From Methyloversatilis sp. XJ19-49 (lineage in GTDB: Bacteria > Pseudomonadota > Gammaproteobacteria > Burkholderiales > Rhodocyclaceae), in NCBI RefSeq assembly GCF_024580145.1, contig NZ_JANINI010000002.1:310001-374000 (forward strand): a stretch of DNA of 64,000 nt, given 5' to 3'. Position numbers and translations under genes: made by a program. The notes under the pieces were generated by a model, which did not search any database, was not told where the DNA came from, and saw only the letters and a list, made by a program, of their open reading frames with translations. Numbering within the stretch: position 1 is the stretch's first letter; the number at the start of each line of letters is the position of its first letter. This document shows positions 46,251 to 54,397 of this stretch, one piece after another.

Positions 46251-46412
46251 ATGTGGTATTTCGCCTGGGTACTGGGCATCGGCTTTGCGGTGCTGCTCGC
46301 CATCCTGAACACGCTGTGGGGCGAGAACGAGGCGGCGCGCGAACAGTCGCGTCTCGATGCCATCCGCGCACGCGGGGAGAATGATCATGGCCGCGACGCC
46401 CACGCCGGCTGA
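46251..46412 (+). CDS. cydX: Cytochrome bd small subunit CydX
   Basis: The 53-residue protein MWYFAWVLGIGFAVLLAILN continues to TLWGENEAAREQ, the CydX pattern: one helix followed by a conserved Trp-Gly/Glu stretch. CydX is needed for a stable, active bd oxidase in E. coli. The ATG at 46251 has GGAG six bases upstream; an in-frame ATG at 46245 is too close to that site. The gene is short and easily missed. The next gene starts inside its 3' end. Confidence 0.9.
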   Translation: MWYFAWVLGIGFAVLLAILNTLWGENEAAREQSRLDAIRARGENDHGRDAHAG

Positions 46413-46680
46413 GCCGGCAGCCGCCGGGTCGATACGGCCGCTGCCGCTGCTGGCGGCCATCGCCATCATGCTGGGCATCACCGCGTGGCCGCATGCGCTG
46501 GCAGCGCCAGCCGGCGGCGCCGACCACTGGGCGGCGACGGCGCTGTTCTGGGCGATGAGCGCCGGCTTCGTGTCCGGCGTCGGCTTCCGCCCGCGTTTCA
46601 TCCTGTGGCGGGCAGGCTTTTCGGGTCTGGCCTGCTTCACCGGCATCGCGCTTGCCGTGCTGCGCCTGCAGACCCTTTAG
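46387..46680 (+). CDS. ybgE: Cyd operon protein YbgE-like
   Basis: The 97-residue membrane protein has about three hydrophobic segments, and GFVSGVGFRPRFILWR resembles the conserved end of YbgE, a protein of unknown function encoded in cyd operons. The ATG at 46387 has GGGGAG seven bases upstream and lies within cydX in another frame. Membership in the operon is clear; its role is not. Confidence 0.75.
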   Translation: MAATPTPAEPAAAGSIRPLPLLAAIAIMLGITAWPHALAAPAGGADHWAATALFWAMSAGFVSGVGFRPRFILWRAGFSGLACFTGIALAVLRLQTL

Positions 46681-46728
46681 ATACTTTCCCAGAAAGCCAT
46701 ACACGGCGGAAAGCCGGGAGGAGACATC

Positions 46729-48084
46729 ATGACAACGCGGATACAGGACGCCACGGTCACGGCGGCGCCCACTGACATCGGCCGGCGGCGCTTCATGCTG
46801 CGCGCGTCGGCACTGCCGCTGGGTGCCGCGGCACTAAGCGCGGCGACTTCGCGCCCGGCGAGGGCGGCGGTGAAAACCTCGGCGCACATCGTCATCGCCG
46901 GCAGCGGGCTGGGCGGCGTGGCCATCGCCAATCGCCTTTCGCGCGAACTCGACGGCGCGAAGATCACGATTGTCGACCGCAAGGAAATCCACAACTACCA
47001 GCCGGGCTACACGCTGGTGGCGACCGGCATCTGGCCGGTGGCGAAGGTGAGCGACCGCAACGCCGATCTGCTGCCCGGCCGCGTCGAATGGGTGAAGGAC
47101 ATGGCGGCCGGCTTCGACCCCGACGCCAACACCCTCGTCACCGAAGGCGGCCAGCGCATCCGCTACGACTATCTGGTGGTGGCCACAGGTCTGCACCTCG
47201 ACTTCGCGCAGATCGATGGCATGGACGTGTCGGCCATCGGCGCCAACGGCCTGACCAGCGTCTACCCGGGGCCGCAGGCGGCACAGGCGACCTGGCTGGC
47301 GATGGATGCGTTCCGCCGGCAGGGCGGCGAGGCGCTGATGACGCTTCCGGCGACGCCGCTCAAGTGCGCCGGGGCGCCGCTGAAGATGACCTTCATGCTG
47401 GTCGACCGACTGCGCGAAGCGGGCATGCGCGCTTCGTCGAAGGTGGGTTTCCACTCCGCGCTCGACAACATCTTCAGCGTGAAGCCGGTGAATGACGATG
47501 TGCTGCGCCGCTGGGCCGACCTGGACGTGCCGGTCACCTTCAACAGCAAGCTGGTCGGGATCGATATCGGCGCGCGGCGCGCCACCTTCCTGACACCCGA
47601 GGGCGAGCGCAACGAACTGGGCTACGACTTCATCCACGTGGTGCCTCCGATGCGTGCGCCGGACGCGGTGAAGAACAGCCCGCTCGCCTGGCAGGACGGA
47701 CCCTTCGCCGCAGGCGGCTGGCTGGAGGTAGACAAGGACACGCTGCGCCACCGGCGCTACCCGAACGTGTTCGGTCTGGGCGACATCAACGGCACGCCGC
47801 GGGGCAAGACGGCGGCAACGATCAAGAAGAGCGCGCCGCTCGTCGCGCGCAACCTGATCGACGTGATCGCCGGCGGCGAGCCGTCGCAGCGCTTCGACGG
47901 CTATACCTCCTGCCCGCTGCTGTTGCGCGAAGGCTCGGCGCTGCTGGTCGAATTCGACTACGAAGGCCGGCTGGTGCCGTCACTGCCGATGATCGAGCCG
48001 CTGCAGGACAGCTACTTCGCCTGGTTGATGAAATACCGCCTGCTCAAGCCTGCCTACATGGCGGTGGCCAAGGGCAGGGTGTGA
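46729..48084 (+). CDS. sqr: Sulfide:quinone oxidoreductase-like flavoprotein
   Basis: The 451-residue FAD protein has a twin-arginine signal (R19-R20-R21-F-M-L-R), then the FAD motif VIAGSGLGGVAIANRL. Two cysteines match the redox-active pair of SQR: C213 in LKCAGAPLKM and C395 in YTSCPLLL. VFGLGDINGTPRGKTAATIKK is the second FAD contact. This pattern fits type II-like SQR, which oxidises sulfide to sulfane sulfur and reduces quinone at the membrane. Directly after the bd oxidase genes, it could feed electrons from sulfide to that oxidase. A flavocytochrome c sulfide dehydrogenase subunit is less likely since no cytochrome partner is present. Confidence 0.88.
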   Translation: MTTRIQDATVTAAPTDIGRRRFMLRASALPLGAAALSAATSRPARAAVKTSAHIVIAGSGLGGVAIANRLSRELDGAKITIVDRKEIHNYQPGYTLVATGIWPVAKVSDRNADLLPGRVEWVKDMAAGFDPDANTLVTEGGQRIRYDYLVVATGLHLDFAQIDGMDVSAIGANGLTSVYPGPQAAQATWLAMDAFRRQGGEALMTLPATPLKCAGAPLKMTFMLVDRLREAGMRASSKVGFHSALDNIFSVKPVNDDVLRRWADLDVPVTFNSKLVGIDIGARRATFLTPEGERNELGYDFIHVVPPMRAPDAVKNSPLAWQDGPFAAGGWLEVDKDTLRHRRYPNVFGLGDINGTPRGKTAATIKKSAPLVARNLIDVIAGGEPSQRFDGYTSCPLLLREGSALLVEFDYEGRLVPSLPMIEPLQDSYFAWLMKYRLLKPAYMAVAKGRV

Positions 48085-48094
48085 GGAGAACGAC

Positions 48095-48463
48095 ATGTAC
48101 GAAATATGGCTGGGCCTGAACATCGTTTTCGAACTGGCGCTGACCGCATTGCCGTGGCTGGGGGGGGCCGCGGCGGTATGGATCGCGCTCATGTCGGCGG
48201 CGCTGTTGCGCCGGCACGCCCACTGGCGGGAAGCGCTTCCGGCATCGCTGGTGATCGGCGCAACCTTTGCCGCACTGGCCGTCTGGCTGGTGCCGTTCGT
48301 GACCCGGTCCTCGATCAGCGAAATGGGCTACTGGGTCGACTGGGCCAATCTGATCGGGCTGTCGGTGGCTGTCGGCGGTCTGGCGTTCGCTTTCGTCTGG
48401 CCCCTGCTGACGGCGGTGTCCGGCCCGCGTCAGGACACGCCCACGTCGGGACAACCCACATGA
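48095..48463 (+). CDS. Small membrane protein of unknown function in the sqr operon
   Basis: The 122-residue protein has three, perhaps four, hydrophobic segments (near 10-35, 47-67 and 83-108) and a polar tail. No family was recognised. It lies 10 bases after sqr, and its stop overlaps the rhodanese start (ATGA), so it is part of the same transcript and may anchor or serve SQR. The function is unknown. Confidence 0.7.
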   Translation: MYEIWLGLNIVFELALTALPWLGGAAAVWIALMSAALLRRHAHWREALPASLVIGATFAALAVWLVPFVTRSSISEMGYWVDWANLIGLSVAVGGLAFAFVWPLLTAVSGPRQDTPTSGQPT

Positions 48464-48840
48464 AAACCGCTCACGACCTGGTCTGCCAGGCGCGCGCGCG
48501 CATCCGTGAAGTCGAGCTGGAGGCTGCCCCCGCGATGCTGATCGATGCGGACATCCTGATCGACGTGCGCGAAGCCGACGAATACGCCACCGGCCACATT
48601 CCCGGCGCCATCAACATACCGCGCGGCCTGCTCGAGTTCCGGCTGAGCAGCACGCCGGGACTGGAGTCGCGTGCCCTGAGCGTTGTCGTGTACTGCAAGA
48701 CCAGCGGTCGTGCGGCGCTGGCGGCAGCGGCGATGGCGGACATGGGCTACCTGAACGTTCACTCCATCGCAGGCGGCTTCGATGCCTGGGCCGCAGCCGG
48801 AAGGCCGGTGGTCAAGCCCGCGCTGCCGGATTTCGAATGA
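48460..48840 (+). CDS. Cytoplasmic rhodanese-like sulfurtransferase
   Basis: The 126-residue single-domain rhodanese has DVREADEYATGHIPGAINIPRG and the active-site loop YCKTSGRAALAA with nucleophile C79. It ends with the usual GGFDAWAAAGRPV. It has no signal peptide. It moves sulfane sulfur, for example from SQR-made polysulfide to a thiol acceptor. Its overlap with the preceding membrane-protein gene and closeness to sqr support that role. Confidence 0.9.
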   Translation: MKTAHDLVCQARARIREVELEAAPAMLIDADILIDVREADEYATGHIPGAINIPRGLLEFRLSSTPGLESRALSVVVYCKTSGRAALAAAAMADMGYLNVHSIAGGFDAWAAAGRPVVKPALPDFE

Positions 48841-48973
48841 GACCTGACCCCGACCGTGCGCTGCCGAAGCCGGACGATGGCGCTGCACGTCGGTGATCGC
48901 AGTCACTGGCAGGCACGCGCGAAAGGCGCACGATGAAACCATGCATCCGCACTGACCCTGGAGAAAACACATC

Positions 48974-49522
48974 ATGAGAAGACTGTTCCTCGCCGCCGCG
49001 CTGTCGCTGGCAACGCTCACCGCATCCGCTGTCGACATGGCGATTTCGGCGGCCGACGCCCACGCCGCCGTGCAGAAGGCCGACAGCAAGGTGCTGCTGG
49101 TCGATGTGCGCGATCCGGTCGAAATCATGTTCGTCGGCTTCACCGACGCGGCGCACGTGAACATTCCCTACCTGATCGTCGATCGCACGAAGTGGAATGC
49201 CGAAAAGAACGTGTTCAAGACCTTCCAGAACCCCGACTTCGCGGCTCAGATCAAGGCCGAACTGGACAAGCGCGGGCTGGGCGCCGATGCCGAAGTCATC
49301 ACCATGTGCCGTTCCGGCAGCGAACGCGGCGAGCCGAGCGCATCCTTTCTGCGCGCAAATGGTTTTCCGAACGCGCGCTACGTCGAACACGGCTTTCAGG
49401 GCGCGCAGATCAAGGACGGCCCGCAGAAGGGCTTCCGCCTGCAGAACGGCTGGCAGAACTCCGGCCTGCCGTGGAGCATGAAGATGAATCCGGACAAGAT
49501 GTATCGCAGCGACCGGCCGTAA
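48974..49522 (+). CDS. Periplasmic rhodanese-like protein
   Basis: The 182-residue protein has a signal peptide (cleavage near TASA, residue 18). Its rhodanese domain has LLVDVRDPVEIMFVGF and the active loop MCRSGSERGEPSA with C112. The C-terminal tail (LQNGWQNSGLPWSMKMNPDKM) is specific to a subgroup of exported rhodaneses. It could handle sulfane sulfur outside the inner membrane. It starts 133 bases after the cytoplasmic rhodanese, so it may have its own promoter; GGAG precedes its start. Confidence 0.88.
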   Translation: MRRLFLAAALSLATLTASAVDMAISAADAHAAVQKADSKVLLVDVRDPVEIMFVGFTDAAHVNIPYLIVDRTKWNAEKNVFKTFQNPDFAAQIKAELDKRGLGADAEVITMCRSGSERGEPSASFLRANGFPNARYVEHGFQGAQIKDGPQKGFRLQNGWQNSGLPWSMKMNPDKMYRSDRP

Positions 49523-49566
49523 CAAGGGCGCGATAATCGGGCGCTGCTCAAGGCTGCCGTTGCCCG

Positions 49567-50688
49567 ATGACCATCGCCCGCACCCGAATTGTCCTGCTGC
49601 ATCTGTTGTGGTGCGTGCTGCTGGCCGTGTCCGCGACGGCCGTCCGGGCCGGCGACACGGATGACACGCTGCATGTCTATGTGCAGCGCGGTTGTCCGCA
49701 CTGCGCCGAGGCGAAGCGCTTTCTCGACGAAGTGCAGACCTCGGCGCGGCCGGGGCTGCGCATCGTCTATCACGACGTGATCGCCGATCAGGCGGCACGC
49801 GACGAGCTGATCGCGCTGTCGCAGCAGGCCGGCATCTGGCCGCCCGGCGTGCCCACCTTCGTGCTGGGCGGGCGGGTGATCAGCGGTTTCGAGGGCGGGC
49901 CGGCGCTGCTCGCCTTCATCGCCGACACCGGCCGGGCCCCGCCGTCCGCCACGCTCCACCTGCCGCTGATCGGCGAACTCGATGTGGCGCGGCTGGGCCT
50001 GCCTGCATTCACGCTCGCACTCGGCCTTCTCGATGGCTTCAATCCGTGCGCGATGTGGGTGCTGCTGTTCCTGCTGTCGCTGCTGGTGCGCCTGCAGGAT
50101 CGTCGACGCATGGCGCTGATCGCCGGCACTTTCGTGCTGGTCAGCGGTGCGGTCTACTTCGCCTTCATGGCGGCCTGGCTCAACCTGTTTCTGGCGGTCG
50201 GTCTGACGCCGCTGGTGCGCGGCGCACTGGCTTCGCTGGCGCTGCTCATCGGTGCGATCAATGTGAAGGATTTCTTCGCCTTCGGCCGCGGGCTGTCGCT
50301 GTCCATCCCCGAGTCGGCCAAGCCCGGCCTGTATGCACGCATGCGACGCGTGATGCAGGCACCGTCATTGCCGTTGTCGCTGCTGTCGGTGGCTGCGCTC
50401 GCCGTGCTGGTAAACCTGATCGAGCTGCTGTGCACGGCCGGTCTGCCGGCGCTCTACACCTCGGTGCTGGCGCAGCATGCGCTGAGCCCGGCGGCGCACT
50501 ACGGTTATCTGGCGCTGTACATCGCCGGCTACATCGCCGACGACGCACTCATGGTAGGTACCGCGGTTGCCGCATTGGGCAGCGGCAAACTTACCGAGCG
50601 CGGCGGGCGCGTGCTCAAACTGGTCAGCGGGCTGGTGATGCTGGCGCTCGGCGCGGTGATGCTGCTGCGCCCCGACTGGCTCGTCTGA
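49567..50688 (+). CDS. Glutaredoxin-CcdA-like fusion membrane protein
   Basis: The 373-residue protein has a signal peptide (near ATAVRA, residue 28). A thioredoxin/glutaredoxin-like domain has C43-P-H-C46 and a later VPTFVLGGRVISGFEGG. A CcdA/DsbD-type membrane domain follows, with C161 in GFNPCAMW and C289 in LLCTAGLP, the two membrane cysteines that relay electrons. It probably moves reducing power from cytosolic thioredoxin to a periplasmic disulfide. Here the target could be periplasmic sulfur carriers such as the rhodanese encoded upstream; this is inference. It is 45 bases downstream of that gene. Confidence 0.85.
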   Translation: MTIARTRIVLLHLLWCVLLAVSATAVRAGDTDDTLHVYVQRGCPHCAEAKRFLDEVQTSARPGLRIVYHDVIADQAARDELIALSQQAGIWPPGVPTFVLGGRVISGFEGGPALLAFIADTGRAPPSATLHLPLIGELDVARLGLPAFTLALGLLDGFNPCAMWVLLFLLSLLVRLQDRRRMALIAGTFVLVSGAVYFAFMAAWLNLFLAVGLTPLVRGALASLALLIGAINVKDFFAFGRGLSLSIPESAKPGLYARMRRVMQAPSLPLSLLSVAALAVLVNLIELLCTAGLPALYTSVLAQHALSPAAHYGYLALYIAGYIADDALMVGTAVAALGSGKLTERGGRVLKLVSGLVMLALGAVMLLRPDWLV

Positions 50689-50699
50689 TCAGCAACTGC

Positions 50700-50810
50700 T
50701 GTGGGCGCGGCGATGCCTTGTGGGAGTGGCGATCCACTGTTGGCCCTGCATGGCCAGCCGGCTCCGCGGGCGGCGAGAAGTGCTCGCCGAAACCCCCGCT
50801 CCGCCCTTGT
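50700..50810. repeat. Module A repeat preceding the 130-bp array
   Basis: This stretch (core about 50727-50808) is close to the module A copies at about 33475-33558 and 33690-33779. It carries the near-palindrome GTTGGCCCTGCATGGCCAGC and a GC-rich CTCCGCGGGCGGCGAG segment. It lies directly before the first REP unit, as at locus 1, so A and B move or are inherited together. Confidence 0.75.
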
Positions 50811-52514
50811 GGGAGCGGCGGCCTCGCCGCGATACGCACTTCGCACTGCGATGGTCACGGCACTGATCGCGACGGGGCCGTCGCTCCCACAGTCGCTGCG
50901 CTTGAGTGCTCGGCGTGATCTACGGGCGTGCTGCCCTTGTGGGAGCGGCGGTCTCGCCGCGATGCGCACTTCGCACTGTGATGGTCACGGCACTGATCGC
51001 GACGGGGCCGTCGCTCCCACAGTCGCTGTGCTTGAGGGCTCGCTGTGGTCTCCGGGCGCGCAGCCCTTGTGGGAGCGGCGGCCTCGCCGCGATGCGCACT
51101 GCGCACTGCGATGGTCGCGGCACTGATCGCGACGGGGGCGTCGCGCCCACAGTCGCTGTGCTTGAGGCCTTGCCGTGGTCTCCGGTCGCGCGGCCCTTGT
51201 GGGAGCGGCAGCCTCGCCGCGATACGCACTGCGCACTGCGATGGTCGCGGCACTGATCGCGACGGGGCCGTCGCTCCTACAGTCGCTGCGCTTGCGGCCT
51301 TGCCGTGGTCTTCGGGCGCGCCGCCCTTGTGGGAGCGGCGGCCTCGCCGCGATGCGCACTGCGCACTGCGATGGTCACCGCGTTGATCGCGACGGGGCCG
51401 TCGCTCCTACAGTCGCTGCGGTTGAGGCCTTGCCGTGGTCTTCGGGCGCGCCGCCCTTGTGGGAGCGGCAGCCTCGCCGCGATACGCACTGCGCACTGCG
51501 ATGGTCGCCGCACTGATCGCGACGGGGCCGTCGCTCCTACAGTCGCTGCGGTTGAGGCCTTGCCGTGGTCTTCGGGCGCGCCGCCCTTGTGGGAGCGGCG
51601 GCCTCGCCGCGATGCGCACTTCGCACTGCGATGGTCACCGCGTTGATCGCGACGGGGCCGTCGCTCCTACAGTCGCTGTGCTTGAGGCCTTGCCGTGGTC
51701 TTCGGGCGCGCCGCCCTTGTGGGAGCGGCGGCCTCGCCGCGATGCGCACTGCGCACTGCGATGGTCGCCGCACTGATCGCGACGGGGCCGTCGCTCCCAC
51801 AGTCGCTGTGCTTGAGGCCTTGCCGTGGTCTCCGGTCGTGCGGCCCTTGTGGGAGCGGCGGCCTCGCCGCGATGCGCACTGCGCACTGCGATGGTCGCCG
51901 CACTGATCGCGACGGGGCCGTCGCTCCCACAGTCGCTGTGCTTGAGGCCTTGCCGTGGTCTCCGGTCGTGCGGCCCTTGTGGGAGCGGCGGCCTCGCCGC
52001 GATGCGCACTGCGCACTGCGATGGTCGCCGCACTGATCGCGACGGGGCCGTCGCTCCCACAGTCGCTGTGCTTGAGGCCTTGCCGTGGTCTCCGGTCGTG
52101 CGGCCCTTGTGGGAGCGGCGGCCTCGCCGCGATGCGCACTGCGCACTGCGATGGTCGCCGCACTGATCGCGACGGGGCCGTCGCTCCCACAGTCGCTGTG
52201 CTTGAGGCCTTGCCGTGGTCTCCGGTCGTGCGGCCCTTGTGGGAGCGGCGGCCTCGCCGCGATGCGCACTGCGCACTGCGATGGTCGCCGCACTGATCGC
52301 GACGGGGCCGTCGCTCCCACAGTCGCTGTGCTTGAGGCCTTGCCGTGGTCTCCGGTCGTGCGGCCCTTGTGGGAGCGGCAGCCTCGCCGCGATACGCACT
52401 GCGCACTGCGATGGTCGCCGCACTGATCGCGACGGGGCCGTCGCTCCCACAGTCGCTGTGCTTGAGGGCTCGCTGTGGTCTCCGGGCGCGCGGCCCTTGT
52501 GGGAGCGGCGGCCA
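50811..52514. repeat. Tandem array of thirteen 130-bp REP-doublet units
   Basis: The sequence GGGAGCGG recurs at 50811, 50941, 51071, 51201, 51331, 51461, 51591, 51721, 51851, 51981, 52111, 52241, 52371 and 52501, always exactly 130 bases apart; the last copy breaks off after 14 bases. Each unit has one REP hairpin (stem GCGGCG/CGCCGC, loop GCCT) and, about 55 bases on, a second in inverse orientation with stem GCGACG/CGTCGC, both ending in CGAT when read from TGTGGGAG. Units 51721-52370 are five identical copies. The array fills the gap between convergent gene ends (50688 and 52531). It contains no gene; its long open frames are low-complexity by-products. Confidence 0.95.
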
Positions 52515-52530
52515 TCGGTTAAAGGAGCGG

Positions 52531-53493
52531 TCAGCGGTCGATGTCGACACCGGCGGCGTGCGCCTGCTGGTCGGCGTGGTAGCTGGAGCGCACCATCGGG
52601 CCGCAGGCGGCGTGGGTGAAGCCCATGGCGTTCGCTTCGCGTTCGAACATCGCGAAGCCGTCCGGATGCACATAGCGGAGGACCGGCAGGTGGCCGCCGG
52701 ACGGCTGCAGGTACTGGCCCAAGGTCAGCATCTGCACGTCGTGCGCGCGCAGGTCGCGCATCACCTGCAGGATTTCGTCGTCGGTTTCGCCCAGCCCGAG
52801 CATCAGGCCGCTCTTGGTCGGCACCTCCGGATGCAGCGCACGGAATTCCTTGAGCAGGCGCAGCGAATGCGCATAGTCAGAGCCCGGTCGCACCTGTGCG
52901 TACAGCCGCGGCACCGATTCGAGGTTGTGGTTCATCACGTCCGGCGGCGCGGCGTTCAGGATGCCCAGTGCAACGTCGAGCCGGCCGCGGAAGTCGGGCA
53001 CCAGCACTTCGATGGTGGTGCGCGGCGAATGGGTGCGCACTGCGCGGATGCAATCGACGAAGTGCTGCGCGCCGCCGTCGCGCAGATCGTCGCGGTCCAC
53101 GCTGGTGATCACCACGTAGTTCAGTTTCAGCGCGGCGATGGTTTTCGCCAGCTTCTCCGGCTCGTCGACATCCAGCGGGTCTGGCCGGCCGTGGCCGACG
53201 TCGCAGAACGGGCAGCGGCGCGTGCACTTGTCGCCCATGATCATGAAGGTGGCCGTGCCCTTGCCGAAACACTCGCCGATGTTCGGACAGCTCGCCTCTT
53301 CGCACACCGTGTGCAGGTCGTGTTCGCGCAGGATCTGCTTGATCTCTCCGAAGCGGCTGTCCGGGCGCGCGGCGCGCACGCGGATCCAGTCCGGTTTGCG
53401 CAGCGTTTCCGCCGGCACCACCTTGATCGGGATGCGGGCGGTCTTCAGCGAACCCTTCTGCTTGTGGGTCGGGTCGTAGGTGGTGTCGGTCAT
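52531..53493 (-). CDS. lipA: Lipoyl synthase
   Basis: The 320-residue radical SAM enzyme has both cysteine clusters: the auxiliary 4Fe-4S set in [12 protein letters not shown] and the SAM-binding set in [19 protein letters not shown] and [12 protein letters not shown] are also typical. It inserts two sulfur atoms into octanoyl groups on carrier proteins. Its ATG overlaps the lipB stop (ATGA). The stop lies 16 bases from the end of the REP array. Confidence 0.97.
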   Translation of the reverse strand: MTDTTYDPTHKQKGSLKTARIPIKVVPAETLRKPDWIRVRAARPDSRFGEIKQILREHDLHTVCEEASCPNIGECFGKGTATFMIMGDKCTRRCPFCDVGHGRPDPLDVDEPEKLAKTIAALKLNYVVITSVDRDDLRDGGAQHFVDCIRAVRTHSPRTTIEVLVPDFRGRLDVALGILNAAPPDVMNHNLESVPRLYAQVRPGSDYAHSLRLLKEFRALHPEVPTKSGLMLGLGETDDEILQVMRDLRAHDVQMLTLGQYLQPSGGHLPVLRYVHPDGFAMFEREANAMGFTHAACGPMVRSSYHADQQAHAAGVDIDR

Positions 53494-54131
53494 GGCGGTG
53501 TCGTGCCTGTCGGGTAGAGGGCGCGCTGTAGCGCGTCGGTCAGTTGCCGGCAGATCGCCTCCGGTGGGAGATCGATGCCGAGGTCGCGCGTCTGTGTCAC
53601 GCGCAATCCACTGTAGCCGCACGGGTTGATCGCGGCAAACGGTGAAAGATCCATATCGACGTTGAGCGACACGCCGTGATACGTGTGGCCGTGCTTCACG
53701 CGCAGGCCGAGCGCGGCGATCTTGGCGTCGTCACCGGCCGGGCCGACATAGACGCCAGGTGCGCCCACGCGCCGCCGGGCGTCGATGCCGTGACCGGCCA
53801 GCAGGTCGATGACCGCCTGCTCGATGCGGTTGACCAGTTCGCGCACGCCGAGGCCGGCACGTTTCAGGTCGAGCAGCGTGTAGATCACGACCTGGCCGGG
53901 GCCGTGGTAGGTGATCTGGCCGCCGCGGTCGGATTCGACCACCGGCACGCCGATATCGTGCAGCAGGTGTTCGCGCTTGCCGGCCAGCCCGAGCGTGAAT
54001 ACAGGCGGGTGTTCGACCTGCCAGAACTGGTCCGGCAGGTGTTCGGCTGCGGCGCGTGCGTTGTACGCCTTCATCGCGTCGAACACCTCGCGGTAGCCGG
54101 CCCGTCCGAGCGGCACGACCTGTGCCGTCAC
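53490..54131 (-). CDS. lipB: Octanoyl-ACP:protein N-octanoyltransferase
   Basis: The 213-residue protein has the LipB landmarks [38 protein letters not shown], and the late [22 protein letters not shown] with the catalytic Cys. It transfers octanoate from ACP to lipoyl domains, the step before LipA. It starts at GTG (54131), overlapping the ybeD stop, and its stop overlaps lipA. Confidence 0.96.
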   Translation of the reverse strand: MTAQVVPLGRAGYREVFDAMKAYNARAAAEHLPDQFWQVEHPPVFTLGLAGKREHLLHDIGVPVVESDRGGQITYHGPGQVVIYTLLDLKRAGLGVRELVNRIEQAVIDLLAGHGIDARRRVGAPGVYVGPAGDDAKIAALGLRVKHGHTYHGVSLNVDMDLSPFAAINPCGYSGLRVTQTRDLGIDLPPEAICRQLTDALQRALYPTGTTPP

Positions 54132-54388
54132 AGCACCACTTTCACCATCGGGTGGCTGCTCAGTTCGCGGTACAGCGCGTCGAGCTGTTCGCGCGAGGTG
54201 GCGTTGATGGTCGCGGTGAGGCTGATGTAGCGCCCGCCCGACGACGGCCGCATTTCCAGGCTGGCCGGCACGAAGTCCGGTGCGTGGCGGAGCACCACAT
54301 CGACCATTTCCTGCGCGAAGTCGTCATGGCGCTCGCCCATGATCTTCAGCGGAAAGTCGGTCGGAAATTCGAGCAGGCTGTCGGTCAT
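54128..54388 (-). CDS. ybeD: DUF493/YbeD family protein
   Basis: The 86-residue protein (LLEFPTDFPLKIMGERHDDFAQEMVDVV, ending [11 protein letters not shown]) has the ACT-like fold of YbeD. The family is always near lipB/dacA but its role is unclear. It overlaps lipB by four bases and starts 9 bases after dacA. Confidence 0.93.
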   Translation of the reverse strand: MTDSLLEFPTDFPLKIMGERHDDFAQEMVDVVLRHAPDFVPASLEMRPSSGGRYISLTATINATSREQLDALYRELSSHPMVKVVL

Positions 54389-54397
54389 GTCAGCATG

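Noticed and set aside
50811-52514. Long open frames of 113-378 residues on both strands across the repeat array
   Set aside because: They come from the GC-rich repeats lacking stop codons. The 130-bp period is not a multiple of three, so the frame changes in each unit, and the products are Arg/Ala-rich low complexity.
50811-52514. CRISPR array
   Set aside because: The repeating unit is 130 bp with no alternation of short repeats and unique spacers; the units are near identical along their full length and there are no cas genes.
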